Shown here: positions 19,364 through 28,966 of the stretch, in pieces | How positions within the stretch are numbered: position 1 is the first letter of the stretch | Layout: the number at the start of each line of letters is the position of its first letter | Assembly (NCBI RefSeq): GCF_000617845.2 | Contig: NZ_DF820425.1 | Location: forward strand, 5,958,741-6,022,740 | DNA length: 64,000 bases | Source of the DNA: Bradyrhizobium sp. DOA9 | Lineage (GTDB): Bacteria; Pseudomonadota; Alphaproteobacteria; Rhizobiales; Xanthobacteraceae | Direction of reading: 5' to 3' | The notes under the pieces: model-generated | The model's input: only the letters and a program-made list of their open reading frames with translations | Databases searched by the model: none | What the model was told of the DNA's origin: nothing | Position numbers and translations under genes: made by a program

Positions 19364-20065
19364 TCACGCAGCTTTTTCCAGGTGCTGGGCGAGACCGGCG
19401 AACAGGCCGCGGCCGTCGGTGCAGCCCATGATGTCTTCGACGTGGTTTTCCGGATGCGGCATCATGCCGAGCACGTTGCCCCCATCGTTGACGATGCCGG
19501 CGATCGAATGCGCCGCGCCGTTGATGTTGGCGGCCTCATCGACCACGCCATCGGCGGAGCAGTAGCGATAGAGCACCCGCCCCTCGCCTTCGAGCCGCTT
19601 GATGGTCTCGTCGTCCGCCTCGTAATTGCCCTCGCCGTGGGCGACCGGCACGCGGATCACTTGCCCTGCATTGTAGCCGCGGGTGAACGGCGTGTCGGAG
19701 CGCTCGACGCGCAGATGCACGTCGCGGCAGATGAATTTCAGCCGTGCATTGCGCATCAAGACGCCCGGCAAGAGGCCGGACTCGCAGAGGATCTGGAAAC
19801 CGTTGCAGACGCCGAGCACGAGGCCGCCCTTGGCCGCATAGTCGCGCACCGCATCCATCACCGGCGCACGCGCCGCAATCGCACCACAGCGCAGGTAATC
19901 GCCGTAGGAGAAGCCGCCGGGCACGACGACGAGATCGGTGCCCGCAGGCAGCGAGGTCTCGGCGTGCCAGACCATTGTCGGCTCGCTGCCCGAGATCAGC
20001 CTCAACGCACGCGCCATGTCGCGCTCGCGGTTGATTCCGGGAAAGACGAGAATGGCGGCTTTCAT
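19364..20065 (-). CDS. purQ: Phosphoribosylformylglycinamidine synthase glutaminase subunit PurQ
   Basis: The class I glutamine amidotransferase that feeds ammonia to PurL in the fourth purine step. The 233-residue protein has the nucleophile Cys87 in GVCNGFQIL and the catalytic pair His204/Glu206 in MMPHPENH. It also has the start AAILVFPGINRERDMA and the oxyanion region VVPGGFSYGDYLRCG. A very long open frame extends upstream opposite the CorA gene, but it shows no conserved sequence. It is same-strand with purS and purC but separated from purS by the opposite-strand corA-like gene. Confidence 0.97.
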   Translation of the reverse strand: MKAAILVFPGINRERDMARALRLISGSEPTMVWHAETSLPAGTDLVVVPGGFSYGDYLRCGAIAARAPVMDAVRDYAAKGGLVLGVCNGFQILCESGLLPGVLMRNARLKFICRDVHLRVERSDTPFTRGYNAGQVIRVPVAHGEGNYEADDETIKRLEGEGRVLYRYCSADGVVDEAANINGAAHSIAGIVNDGGNVLGMMPHPENHVEDIMGCTDGRGLFAGLAQHLEKAA

Positions 20066-20233
20066 GGCAGAGGTTCCGACGCGGCTTAAGAATCGAGGCT
20101 GGCCAACGGGCCAATTCGTGAACAGACATAACCATTTGACGGGGATTTTACCAGTGCTAGCGTGGCGGGGCGCCGTTGTACACAGGCCATAGCCACGCGC
20201 TTTTGGTCGCTCGATTTGCCCGGGATTGAAGCC

Positions 20234-21250
20234 ATGAACGTCCCGTCGCTGCCCGCATCCCTCTCCGAACCGGTATCCGCCGAAGGCGTCGTCGCCGCCG
20301 GCGCTTATGTCGACGGCCGCCGGGTCGCCAATATCGCCATCAGCGAGGCCTCGAGCTGGCGAGCCAAGCCCGGCCATGTCGTGTGGATCGGGCTGCACGA
20401 GCCCGACATGGCGCTGCTCGGCGCGGTGCAGAAGCAGTTCGATTTGCACGACCTCGCGATCGAGGACGCCAATCACGCCCATCAGCGGCCGAAGATCGAG
20501 CAATATGGCGAGGCCCTGTTCATCGTCGCGCGCACCGCGCAATTGATCGAGGGACGCATCGCCTTCGGCGAGACCCACATCTTCGTCGGCGAAGGCTATC
20601 TGGTCTCGGTGCGCCACGGCGCTTCGACGTCCTACACGCCGGTGCGCGAACGCTGCGAAAGCTGCCCGCGGGCGCTCGCGCGCGGCGAGGACTACATCCT
20701 CTATGCCATCCTCGATTTCATCGTCGACAATTACTCGCCCGTGCTGGAGAGCATCCATGACGAGGTCGAAGGCATCGAGGACGACGTGCTCTCCAAGCAG
20801 ATCAGCAAGGCGCAGATCGAGCGGCTCTACATGCTGCGCCGCGACCTGTTGCGGCTCAGGACTGCGATCGGCCCGCTGGTGGAGGTCTGCCGCCGGCTGG
20901 AGCATGACGAGCTATCGATGGTGCGCAAGGCCATGCAGCCGCTGTTCCGCGACGTCACCGACCACGTCCGCAACATCCAGGAGCGCATCGATTCCATGCG
21001 CGAGGTGCTGGCCTTCGCCTTCGAGGCGAGCCTGCTCGTCGGCCAGGCCCATGAGACGGCGGTATCCAAGAAGCTCGCCTCCTGGCTCGCCATCATCGCG
21101 GTCCCGACCGCGCTCGCCGGCATCTACGGCATGAACTTCAAGCACATGCCGGAGCTGGAATGGGAGTACGGCTATTTCATGCTGCTCGGCGTGATGCTGA
21201 CCGCCTGCGGCTCGCTGTACTGGCGGTTTCGGCGTGCAGGATGGTTGTGA
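20234..21250 (+). CDS. CorA-family Mg2+/Co2+ transporter
   Basis: A 338-residue CorA channel. A large N-terminal cytosolic domain leads into a long stalk helix (RLYMLRRDLLRLRTAIGPLVEV) and two C-terminal transmembrane helices (ASWLAIIAVPTALAGIYGM and FMLLGVMLTACGSLYWRF). The selectivity signature YGMNF follows the first helix, with the usual acidic periplasmic loop (PELEWEYG). Longer in-frame readings upstream are unconserved; the ATG starting MNVPSLPAS is used. It is inserted on the opposite strand between purS and purQ, converging on purS with a 10-base gap. Confidence 0.93.
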   Translation: MNVPSLPASLSEPVSAEGVVAAGAYVDGRRVANIAISEASSWRAKPGHVVWIGLHEPDMALLGAVQKQFDLHDLAIEDANHAHQRPKIEQYGEALFIVARTAQLIEGRIAFGETHIFVGEGYLVSVRHGASTSYTPVRERCESCPRALARGEDYILYAILDFIVDNYSPVLESIHDEVEGIEDDVLSKQISKAQIERLYMLRRDLLRLRTAIGPLVEVCRRLEHDELSMVRKAMQPLFRDVTDHVRNIQERIDSMREVLAFAFEASLLVGQAHETAVSKKLASWLAIIAVPTALAGIYGMNFKHMPELEWEYGYFMLLGVMLTACGSLYWRFRRAGWL

Positions 21251-21260
21251 GCCATCCTGC

Positions 21261-21503
21261 TCACCCGAGCAGTTCCACCCGATAATTCTCGATCACGGTG
21301 TTCGCCAGCAGCTTGTCGGCGGCTTCTTTCAGCGCCGCCTCCGCCTTGGCCTTGTCGGCCCCGGCGAGCTCGATGTCGAACACCTTGCCTTGGCGGACGC
21401 TGGCGACGCCGTCGACGCCGAGCGACTTCAGCGCGCCCTCGATGGCCTTGCCCTGCGGATCGAGGATGCCCGTCTTCAGGGTAACGGTGACACGTGCCTT
21501 CAC
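21261..21503 (-). CDS. purS: Phosphoribosylformylglycinamidine synthase subunit PurS
   Basis: An 80-residue structural subunit that bridges PurQ and PurL in the three-part FGAM synthase. It starts (M)KARVTVTLKTGILDPQG and contains ALKSLGVDGVASVRQGKVFDIEL, both diagnostic of PurS. Translation begins at GTG with GAGGA eight bases upstream; the longer open frame is a by-product of the purC region. It lies 14 bases after purC and is clearly co-transcribed with it. Confidence 0.95.
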   Translation of the reverse strand: MKARVTVTLKTGILDPQGKAIEGALKSLGVDGVASVRQGKVFDIELAGADKAKAEAALKEAADKLLANTVIENYRVELLG

Positions 21504-21517
21504 GTCAAAAGTCCTCT

Positions 21518-22285
21518 TCAGCTCTTCACCAGCACCGGGCCGGTGCCCTGGGGACGCTCGTTCTCCATGAGGATGCCGAGGCGCTTTGCAACTTCCGTAT
21601 AGGCCTCGAGCAGGCCTCCGAGATCCCGGCGGAAACGATCCTTGTCGAGCTTCTCGTTCGACTTGATGTCCCACAGCCGGCAGCTGTCCGGCGAGATCTC
21701 GTCGGCGACGATGATGCGCATCATCTCGTTCTCGAACAGGCGCCCGCACTCCATCTTGAAGTCGACGAGGCGGATGCCGATGCCGAGGAAGAGACCGGTC
21801 AGGAAGTCGTTGACGCGGATGGCGAGCGCCATGATGTCGTCGATCTCCTGCGGCGTCGCCCAGCCGAAGGCGGTGATGTGCTCTTCCGACACCATGGGGT
21901 CGTTGAGCTGGTCGTTCTTGTAATAGAACTCGATGATCGAGCGGGGCAGCTGCGTGCCCTCCTCGATGCCGAGGCGCTGCGACAGCGAGCCGGCAGCGAC
22001 GTTGCGCACCACCACCTCCAGCGGCACGATCTCGACCTCGCGAATCAGCTGCTCGCGCATGTTGAGGCGGCGGATGAAATGGGTCGGCACCCCGATGTCG
22101 TTGAGGTGCTGAAACAGGTACTCCGAGATCCGGTTGTTGAGGACACCCTTGCCCTCGATCACCTGATGCTTTTTCGCATTGAACGCGGTGGCGTCATCCT
22201 TGAAGTGCTGGATCAGGGTACCGGGCTCGGGGCCTTCGTAAAGAACCTTTGCCTTGCCTTCATAAATGCGACGCCGACGGCTCAT
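21518..22285 (-). CDS. purC: Phosphoribosylaminoimidazole-succinocarboxamide synthase (SAICAR synthase)
   Basis: An ATP-dependent ligase that joins aspartate to CAIR in purine synthesis. The 255-residue product has IYEGKAKVLYEGPEPGTLIQHFKDDATAFN at the N-terminus (ATP grasp), EIVPLEVVVRNVAAGS (substrate signature 1) and VDFKMECGR with ADEISPDSCRLWD (signature 2). The start MSRRRRIYEG is usual; a further ATG ten codons upstream is also in frame and neither has a clear Shine-Dalgarno. It is the first gene of a purC-purS unit. Confidence 0.97.
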   Translation of the reverse strand: MSRRRRIYEGKAKVLYEGPEPGTLIQHFKDDATAFNAKKHQVIEGKGVLNNRISEYLFQHLNDIGVPTHFIRRLNMREQLIREVEIVPLEVVVRNVAAGSLSQRLGIEEGTQLPRSIIEFYYKNDQLNDPMVSEEHITAFGWATPQEIDDIMALAIRVNDFLTGLFLGIGIRLVDFKMECGRLFENEMMRIIVADEISPDSCRLWDIKSNEKLDKDRFRRDLGGLLEAYTEVAKRLGILMENERPQGTGPVLVKS

Positions 22286-22606
22286 GGGGATGTACCGTGT
22301 TTTGTTGAAATCCATGAATTTGGTGTGCTCCGGTTGACTAGGATTACGACCCACAGCGGAGCTGCCGTGAACGGCCAGGAACCCATCCACAACCCTTTGG
22401 AAACAGATCGGGAACCAAGCCTTAGGCAACCTATCCGATTGGCTGTCCGAGCACAATCGATCCGGCCGTCCGGCGCCAACTTATACCATCTTGCCTGCGG
22501 CTTAACGGCCCGTTGTTTTGCCGATTCGTGCTATCTATGTAGGCATGCAGCCGGGTCGCCGCAACGGAAGGCTCCCGCGCCATTCAGCAGGGATTTGGAA
22601 CAAGGT
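22286..22606. other. Divergent intergenic region between purC and the ATPase zeta gene
   Basis: About 320 bases that must contain promoters for both flanking genes. I find no convincing -35/-10 pair, no PurR-like palindrome and no riboswitch core. TATAAG on the minus strand near 22480 and TATCTA on the plus strand near 22528 are possible -10 elements without good -35 partners. Confidence 0.4.
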
Positions 22607-22930
22607 ATGAGCCAGTTCGACAAGCGCCAGGAAGGTTTCGAGAAGAAGTTCGCCCTCGACGAGGAGCAGAAGTTCAAGGCGGTGGCCCGCCGCAACCGGC
22701 TGCTCGGCCTGTGGGCGGCCGAAAAGCTCGGCATCTCCGGTGATGCCGCCACCGCCTATGCCAAGGAAGTGGTCGCGGCCGACTTCGAGGAAGCCGGGGA
22801 TGACGACGTCCTGCGCAAGGTCACGGCCGATTTCGCCGCCAAGAACGTCGCGGTCACCGAGCAGGCGATTCGCGCCAAGATGAGCGAGCTGCTCGCGGTT
22901 GCCGCCGCCGAGGTGAAGGCGGGGAAATAA
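22607..22930 (+). CDS. ATP synthase zeta (inhibitory) subunit, DUF1476
   Basis: A 107-residue alphaproteobacterial protein of the DUF1476 family. In Paracoccus it is the zeta subunit that blocks reverse rotation of F1-ATPase with its N-terminal helix. The inhibitory start FDKRQEGFEKKFALDEEQKF and the four-helix core (RRNRLLGLWAAEKLG, AYAKEVVAADFEEAG) match well. The ATG has an AAGGT/GGAACAAGG site directly upstream. It lies divergent from purC, its usual neighbour in Rhizobiales. Whether it inhibits or is silent varies among species. Confidence 0.93.
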   Translation: MSQFDKRQEGFEKKFALDEEQKFKAVARRNRLLGLWAAEKLGISGDAATAYAKEVVAADFEEAGDDDVLRKVTADFAAKNVAVTEQAIRAKMSELLAVAAAEVKAGK

Positions 22931-22942
22931 AGCAGGCGAACA

Positions 22943-23004
22943 GGGAGTGGCGAATGGCGAATTGGGCGTCCCCATTCGCTACTCGCAATTCGCCACTCGC
23001 TCCC
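22943..23004. repeat. Palindromic repeat, GGGAGTGGCGAAT family
   Basis: GGGAGTGGCGAAT and its near-complement ATTCGCCACTCGCTCCC form a hairpin between convergent genes, ending two bases before the cynS stop. It could serve as a shared transcript end. Confidence 0.75.
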
Positions 23005-23005
23005 A

Positions 23006-23494
23006 TCACTCCTCCTTGAAGCCGTACTCCGGCACGTTGCCGCTGGCGCCGTAATATTTGTACGGCAGGAATTTTCCGCTCATGGTGATCTTGACGCGGT
23101 CGCCCTTGGGATTGGCGACCCGCTCGATGCCCATGTCGAAGTCGATCGCCGACATGATGCCGTCGCCGAACTCTTCCTCGATCAGCGCCTTCCAGGCCGG
23201 GCCGTTCACCATCACCATCTCGTAGAAGCGGTAGATCAGGGGATCGGTCGGCGGCATCGGCGTGCCGGTGCCGCGCATCGGCACCTCGTTGAGCATGGCA
23301 ACTTCCGCCTTCGACAGGCCGAACAATTCGCCGGCATTGGCCGCCTGCGGCTTTGTCAATTTCATCTGGCCCATGATCGCGCCGACGATCAGCACCTCGG
23401 AATAGCCGCCGATCTTCTCGCAGATGTGTTTCCAGCTCCAGCCCTTCTCGCGCTTGATGTCGAGCAGCTTCTCGGTGAGGTCTTCGCGCTTCAT
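23006..23494 (-). CDS. cynS: Cyanate hydratase (cyanase)
   Basis: Cyanase converts cyanate and bicarbonate to ammonia and CO2 through carbamate; it is a cytosolic decamer. The 162-residue product has the N-terminal HTH-like domain and a C-terminal catalytic domain. The catalytic triad is R89, E92 (in LIYRFYEMV) and S115 (in DGIMSAIDF), with the same spacing as E. coli R96/E99/S122. The ATG has AAGGAGA seven bases upstream. It is the last gene of an operon with an ABC transporter, 15 bases after the ATPase gene. Confidence 0.98.
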   Translation of the reverse strand: MKREDLTEKLLDIKREKGWSWKHICEKIGGYSEVLIVGAIMGQMKLTKPQAANAGELFGLSKAEVAMLNEVPMRGTGTPMPPTDPLIYRFYEMVMVNGPAWKALIEEEFGDGIMSAIDFDMGIERVANPKGDRVKITMSGKFLPYKYYGASGNVPEYGFKEE

Positions 23495-23509
23495 GTTGGC
23501 GTCTCCTTG

Positions 23510-24433
23510 TTAGGCACTCAAGCCGGGACTTGTCCCCGGCATCCAGGTCTGTCGTGGCTCTTCGCCGGTCGATGCGATCGTCAGCCCGGGCTTGCCGATC
23601 TGCACCGTTGGCGCGTTGCGCGGATCGTGATCCGGCCTCTCGGTGGTGAAGGTCTTGCTGCGCGTCACCAGGAAATCGATGATGTGGTTGCGCAGCGCGT
23701 AGTACAGCGGATGCCGATGCAGGTCGGTGCGGCCGCGATCCCGCGGCAGCGGGTTCTCGACCACCTCCGCCAGCACCGCGCCGGGACCGTTGGTCATCAG
23801 AAAGATCTTGTCGGCGAGATAGATCGCCTCGTCGACGTCATGGGTGATCATGAACGCGGTCTGCCCGGTCTCCAGGCAAATCCGGCGGACCTCGTCCTGC
23901 AGCGTGCCGCGCGTCAGCGCGTCGAGCGCCGAGAACGGCTCGTCCATCAGCATCATCTTCGGCGTGATCGACAGCGCCCGCGCAATGCCGACGCGCTGCT
24001 TCATGCCGCCCGACAGCTCCGACGGACGCTTGTGCTCGGCGCCGGACAGGCCGACGAGATCGATGAATTTCTGCGCATGCGCCCTCACCTTGGCGCGGTC
24101 CCAGCTGCGCCATTTCGAGCTGACGGCGTAGGCGACGTTGCCGAGCACGGTGCGCCAGGGCAACAGCGCATGGCTCTGGAAGATCACCGCGCGGTCGAGG
24201 CTGGTGCCCGAGATCGCCTGGCCGTCGACGATGACCGCGCCCTCGCTCGGCGCGTCGAGCCCGGCGAGGATGTTGAGCACCGTGGTCTTGCCGCAACCGG
24301 AATGGCCGATCACGCAGGCAAACTCGCCGCGCGCCATCGAGAGCCAGAGGTTCTCGAAGATGGTGGTCGTCGCGCCGCCCGCGCCGGGATAGCGCTTGGC
24401 GATGCCTTCGATCGAGATGAACTTGTCGGTCAT
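23510..24433 (-). CDS. ABC transporter ATP-binding protein, nitrate/cyanate type
   Basis: A 307-residue ATPase of the NrtD/SsuB/CynD group that powers uptake through the adjacent permease. Walker A is GHSGCGKTT (43-51), the Q-loop is FQSHALLPW (Q86), the signature is LSGGMKQR (140-147), Walker B is MLMDEP (161-166) and the H-loop is H198. The context with cynS points to cyanate, though nitrate or another anion is possible. The last 15 or so residues (EEPRQTWMPGTSPGLSA) are read from a half copy of the intergenic repeat seen at 10635-10723, so the tail appears to be repeat-derived. Confidence 0.93.
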   Translation of the reverse strand: MTDKFISIEGIAKRYPGAGGATTTIFENLWLSMARGEFACVIGHSGCGKTTVLNILAGLDAPSEGAVIVDGQAISGTSLDRAVIFQSHALLPWRTVLGNVAYAVSSKWRSWDRAKVRAHAQKFIDLVGLSGAEHKRPSELSGGMKQRVGIARALSITPKMMLMDEPFSALDALTRGTLQDEVRRICLETGQTAFMITHDVDEAIYLADKIFLMTNGPGAVLAEVVENPLPRDRGRTDLHRHPLYYALRNHIIDFLVTRSKTFTTERPDHDPRNAPTVQIGKPGLTIASTGEEPRQTWMPGTSPGLSA

Positions 24434-24438
24434 CGCCT

Positions 24439-25278
24439 CTACTCCGGAAACGTGACCATGCGCGTGAAGCGCGCGAGGATCTGGTCGAGCAGCATGCCGA
24501 CGATCCCGATCAGGAGGATCGCGATGATGACGTTGGTGATCGACAGATTATTCCACTCGTTCCAGACGAAATAGCCGATGCCGGTGCCGCCGACGAGCAT
24601 CTCGGCGGCGACGATCACGAGCCAGGCAATGCCGATCGAGATGCGCATGCCGGTCAGGATGGTCGGCGCCGCTGCGGGCAGGATCACCGTGAAGGCACGC
24701 CTGACGGTGCCGACCTCCAGCGTCCGCGCCACGTTGATCCATTCCTTGCGGACGCTCGCCACCCCGAACACGGTGTTGAGCAGCATCGGCCAGATCGAGC
24801 AGATGAAGATGACGAAGATCGCCGAGACCGAGGAATCCTTGATGGTGTAGAGCGCGAGCGGCATCCAGGCCAAGGGCGAGATCGGCTTCAAGACCTGGAT
24901 GAACGGATCGAGCGCCTTGCTCAGCAGCGGCGACATCCCGATCAGGAAGCCGAGCGGGATCGCGACCAGCACGGCCAAGAGATAGCCGGCGCCGACGCGC
25001 GCGATGGAATAGCCGAGCTGGATGCCGAGCCCCTTGTCGTTCGGCCCGTTGTCGTAGAACGGCCGTTTCAGATGCTCCCAGAGCTTGGCGCCGACATCGA
25101 GCGGCCCGGGCATCGCCGATTTGCCCTGCGTCGCGGTGAGGCCCATCAGCTTGGCGTATTCCGGGCTCATCGTCGTCACGGGCGCGGTGGACCGCGTGGC
25201 GAGATGCCAGATGCCGAGAAAGGCGGCGAGCAGCACGAGGGAGACGAGGCCCGCGCGCAGGCGGAGGGGGGTGGTCAT
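24439..25278 (-). CDS. ABC transporter permease, nitrate/cyanate type
   Basis: A 279-residue inner-membrane permease of the binding-protein-dependent family. There is an N-terminal membrane helix, a periplasmic loop (residues 30-85), then five to six helices. The coupling EAA loop is TLEVGTVRRAFTVILPAAAPTILTGMRISIGIAW, which docks on the ATPase. The gene overlaps neither neighbour but lies 5 bases from the ATPase gene and 9 from the binding-protein gene. The strong GAGGTGAGG ribosome site supports this start. Confidence 0.93.
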   Translation of the reverse strand: MTTPLRLRAGLVSLVLLAAFLGIWHLATRSTAPVTTMSPEYAKLMGLTATQGKSAMPGPLDVGAKLWEHLKRPFYDNGPNDKGLGIQLGYSIARVGAGYLLAVLVAIPLGFLIGMSPLLSKALDPFIQVLKPISPLAWMPLALYTIKDSSVSAIFVIFICSIWPMLLNTVFGVASVRKEWINVARTLEVGTVRRAFTVILPAAAPTILTGMRISIGIAWLVIVAAEMLVGGTGIGYFVWNEWNNLSITNVIIAILLIGIVGMLLDQILARFTRMVTFPE

Positions 25279-25287
25279 CGCCTCACC

Positions 25288-26667
25288 TCACGACGCCTTC
25301 TTGATCTTGAAGCTCGCCAGATAATCATCCGGCTTCGCCGGATCGAAAGTCTTGCCCATCACCGCGAACGACTTGTAGGCACTCGCCGGCGGCGTGAGGC
25401 CCATCTCGGTCATCAGCTTCTTGGTATCGGTCGCCAGATATACCTGCTCGGCCACCGCCTTGTAGTCGACGTCGCCCTTGATCTGGCCCCAGCGCTTCAT
25501 CTGCGTCAGCATCCACACCGCAAAGGACTGCCAGGGGAACGGATCGAAATCGACGCGCTTGGGATCGGTCTTCACCCCGCCGAGCCCGTCGGCATAGGTG
25601 CCGGTCAGGACCTGCTCCAGCACGGTGACGGGCGCGTTGATGTAGTTCGCCGGCGCGATCGCTTCCGCGATCTGCTTGCGGTTCTCCGCCTTCGACGCGT
25701 AGGCGGTGGCATCGACGATCGCCCGCGTCAGCGCCGCAAAACTGTTCGGCGCCGTCGTGATGAACTCGCGGCTCGCGGCAAAGCTGCAGCAGGGATGGCC
25801 ATCCCAGATCTCCTTGGAGAGCAGATGCATGAAGCCGACACCGTCATAGATCGCGCGCTGGCAGATGTTGTCGGGCGCGAGGAAGCCGTCGATGTTGTCG
25901 GCGCGGAGGTTCGCGACCATCTCGGGCGGCGGCACCGAGCGCAATTGCACGTCGGTGTCAGGGTCGAGACCGTGCTCGGCGAGATAATAGCGCAACAGGT
26001 AATTGTGCATGGAATAGTCGAAGGGGATGGCGAACTTCATTCCCTTCCAGTCCTTCGGGTCGCGCTTGTCCTTGTGCTTCATCGCAAGCGTGATGCCCTG
26101 CCCGTTGATGTTCTCGATCGCGGGGACGGTGAAAGGAATGGCGTTGGCGCCGAGACCGAGCGAGATCGCGATCGGCATCGGGGCCAGCATGTGGGCGGCG
26201 TCGTACTCCTTGTTGATGGTCTTGTCGCGGATCACGGCCCAGCCGGCGGTCTTCACCACCTCGACGTTGAGCCCGTGCTTTGAATAGAAGCCCATCGGCG
26301 CCGCCATGATGATCGGCGTCGCGCAGGTGATCGGGATGAAGCCGACCTTGAGGTCCTTCTTCTCGGGCGCGCCGGCTTGCGCGAACACTTCGGTCGCCGT
26401 CTTGATCGGGAAGAATTGCGATAGCGCGGCGAGCGCGGTCGATGCGCCGACCGACTTCAGGAAGGCGCGCCGCGCCACGTCCTGCGGAAACATCGCGCGC
26501 ATCACGGCGGAGGCGACCACGCCCTCGTAACGCTCCTCTTCGCTTGCGACCGGTTCGCAATGCAGCGCTGTGGCCTGCTCGTGCTCGGCTGCGGAACGAT
26601 GCTGGCCGCAAACGCAGCCGGCTCTAAGGTTGCGATCGGGATCAAACGGATTGTCGAACGTGGACAT
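25288..26667 (-). CDS. Tat-exported ABC substrate-binding protein, NrtA-like
   Basis: A 459-residue receptor of the NrtA/CynA/SsuA group and first gene of the cyanate operon. After an unusual 60-residue N-terminal segment with CVCGQH comes a twin-arginine signal, ARRAFLKSVGAS, followed by a hydrophobic stretch. The mature domain begins LKVGFIPITCATPIIMAAPMGFY and has the NrtA-like PPPEMVANLRADNIDGFLAPDN. A Tat signal suggests folding, perhaps with a metal, before export. The start has AGGAGG at four bases, which confirms the long N-terminus. A sigma54-type promoter lies 36-50 bases upstream of the start codon. Confidence 0.93.
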   Translation of the reverse strand: MSTFDNPFDPDRNLRAGCVCGQHRSAAEHEQATALHCEPVASEEERYEGVVASAVMRAMFPQDVARRAFLKSVGASTALAALSQFFPIKTATEVFAQAGAPEKKDLKVGFIPITCATPIIMAAPMGFYSKHGLNVEVVKTAGWAVIRDKTINKEYDAAHMLAPMPIAISLGLGANAIPFTVPAIENINGQGITLAMKHKDKRDPKDWKGMKFAIPFDYSMHNYLLRYYLAEHGLDPDTDVQLRSVPPPEMVANLRADNIDGFLAPDNICQRAIYDGVGFMHLLSKEIWDGHPCCSFAASREFITTAPNSFAALTRAIVDATAYASKAENRKQIAEAIAPANYINAPVTVLEQVLTGTYADGLGGVKTDPKRVDFDPFPWQSFAVWMLTQMKRWGQIKGDVDYKAVAEQVYLATDTKKLMTEMGLTPPASAYKSFAVMGKTFDPAKPDDYLASFKIKKAS

Positions 26668-26702
26668 CGGCCCTCCTGCGCGTCATGGCGAGGAACAATT
26701 AC

Positions 26703-26717
26703 GCAAGGAGCATGCCA
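26703..26717 (-). promoter_or_regulatory. Sigma54 (-24/-12) promoter of the cyanate operon
   Basis: Read on the minus strand the sequence is TGGCATG-CTCC-TTGC, matching the sigma54 consensus TGGCACG-N4-TTGC except for one base. It would start transcription near 26691, leaving a short leader with the AGGAGG ribosome site of the binding-protein gene. The divergent gene encodes a sigma54 activator. Confidence 0.75.
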
Positions 26718-26774
26718 TGCCATTTCGGCGGGGCAGTGCTTTGATGACGCAGCACTTTCACCCGCACTTGGCCG

Positions 26775-26825
26775 CTACGAAAACTCGTGATAAACGAGAT
26801 TTCGTAGTTCAATTACGAGATTTCG
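26775..26825. promoter_or_regulatory. Probable activator-binding palindrome between the sigma54 activator and cyanate operon
   Basis: The 33 bases at 26775-26807 pair as CTACGAAA/TTTCGTAG outside and CTCGT/ACGAG inside. The half-site ACGAGATTTCG recurs at 26815-26825. The centre lies about 100 bases upstream of the inferred sigma54 start, the usual place for an enhancer, and 37 bases upstream of the activator's ATG, so autoregulation is likely. Confidence 0.7.
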
Positions 26826-26827
26826 CA

Positions 26828-28753
<1,926 letters not shown>

Positions 28754-28804
28754 ACGGCTAGCGAAGGAACGAATTTTGTTTGAATCGGTGCGCGCCGAGA
28801 GAGA

Positions 28805-28935
28805 CACCTCTCCCGTAGGGGGAGGTCGGATCGCACCGAAAGATGCGATCCGGGTGAGGGGTTTCAGTCTCACTGAGCGGCACCCCCTCACCCGGATTGC
28901 TGCGCAATCCGACCTCTCCCCGCTGGGGAGAGGTG
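28805..28935. repeat. Large palindromic repeat, CACCTCTCCC family
   Basis: Outer arms CACCTCTCCC and GGGAGAGGTG enclose further paired blocks (GGAGGTCGGAT with ATCCGACCTC, CGGGTGAGGGG with CCCCTCACCCG). It makes an approximately 130-base hairpin-forming element between convergent genes and resembles a very common Bradyrhizobium intergenic element. Confidence 0.85.
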
Positions 28936-28966
28936 GACCGAACTTGCTGCCGCTCTCACGTTGTTC

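Noticed and set aside
19364..20905. A 513-codon minus-strand open frame that includes purQ
   Set aside because: Only the last 233 codons show PurQ conservation; the upstream part is the complement of the CorA gene, a usual effect of high GC.
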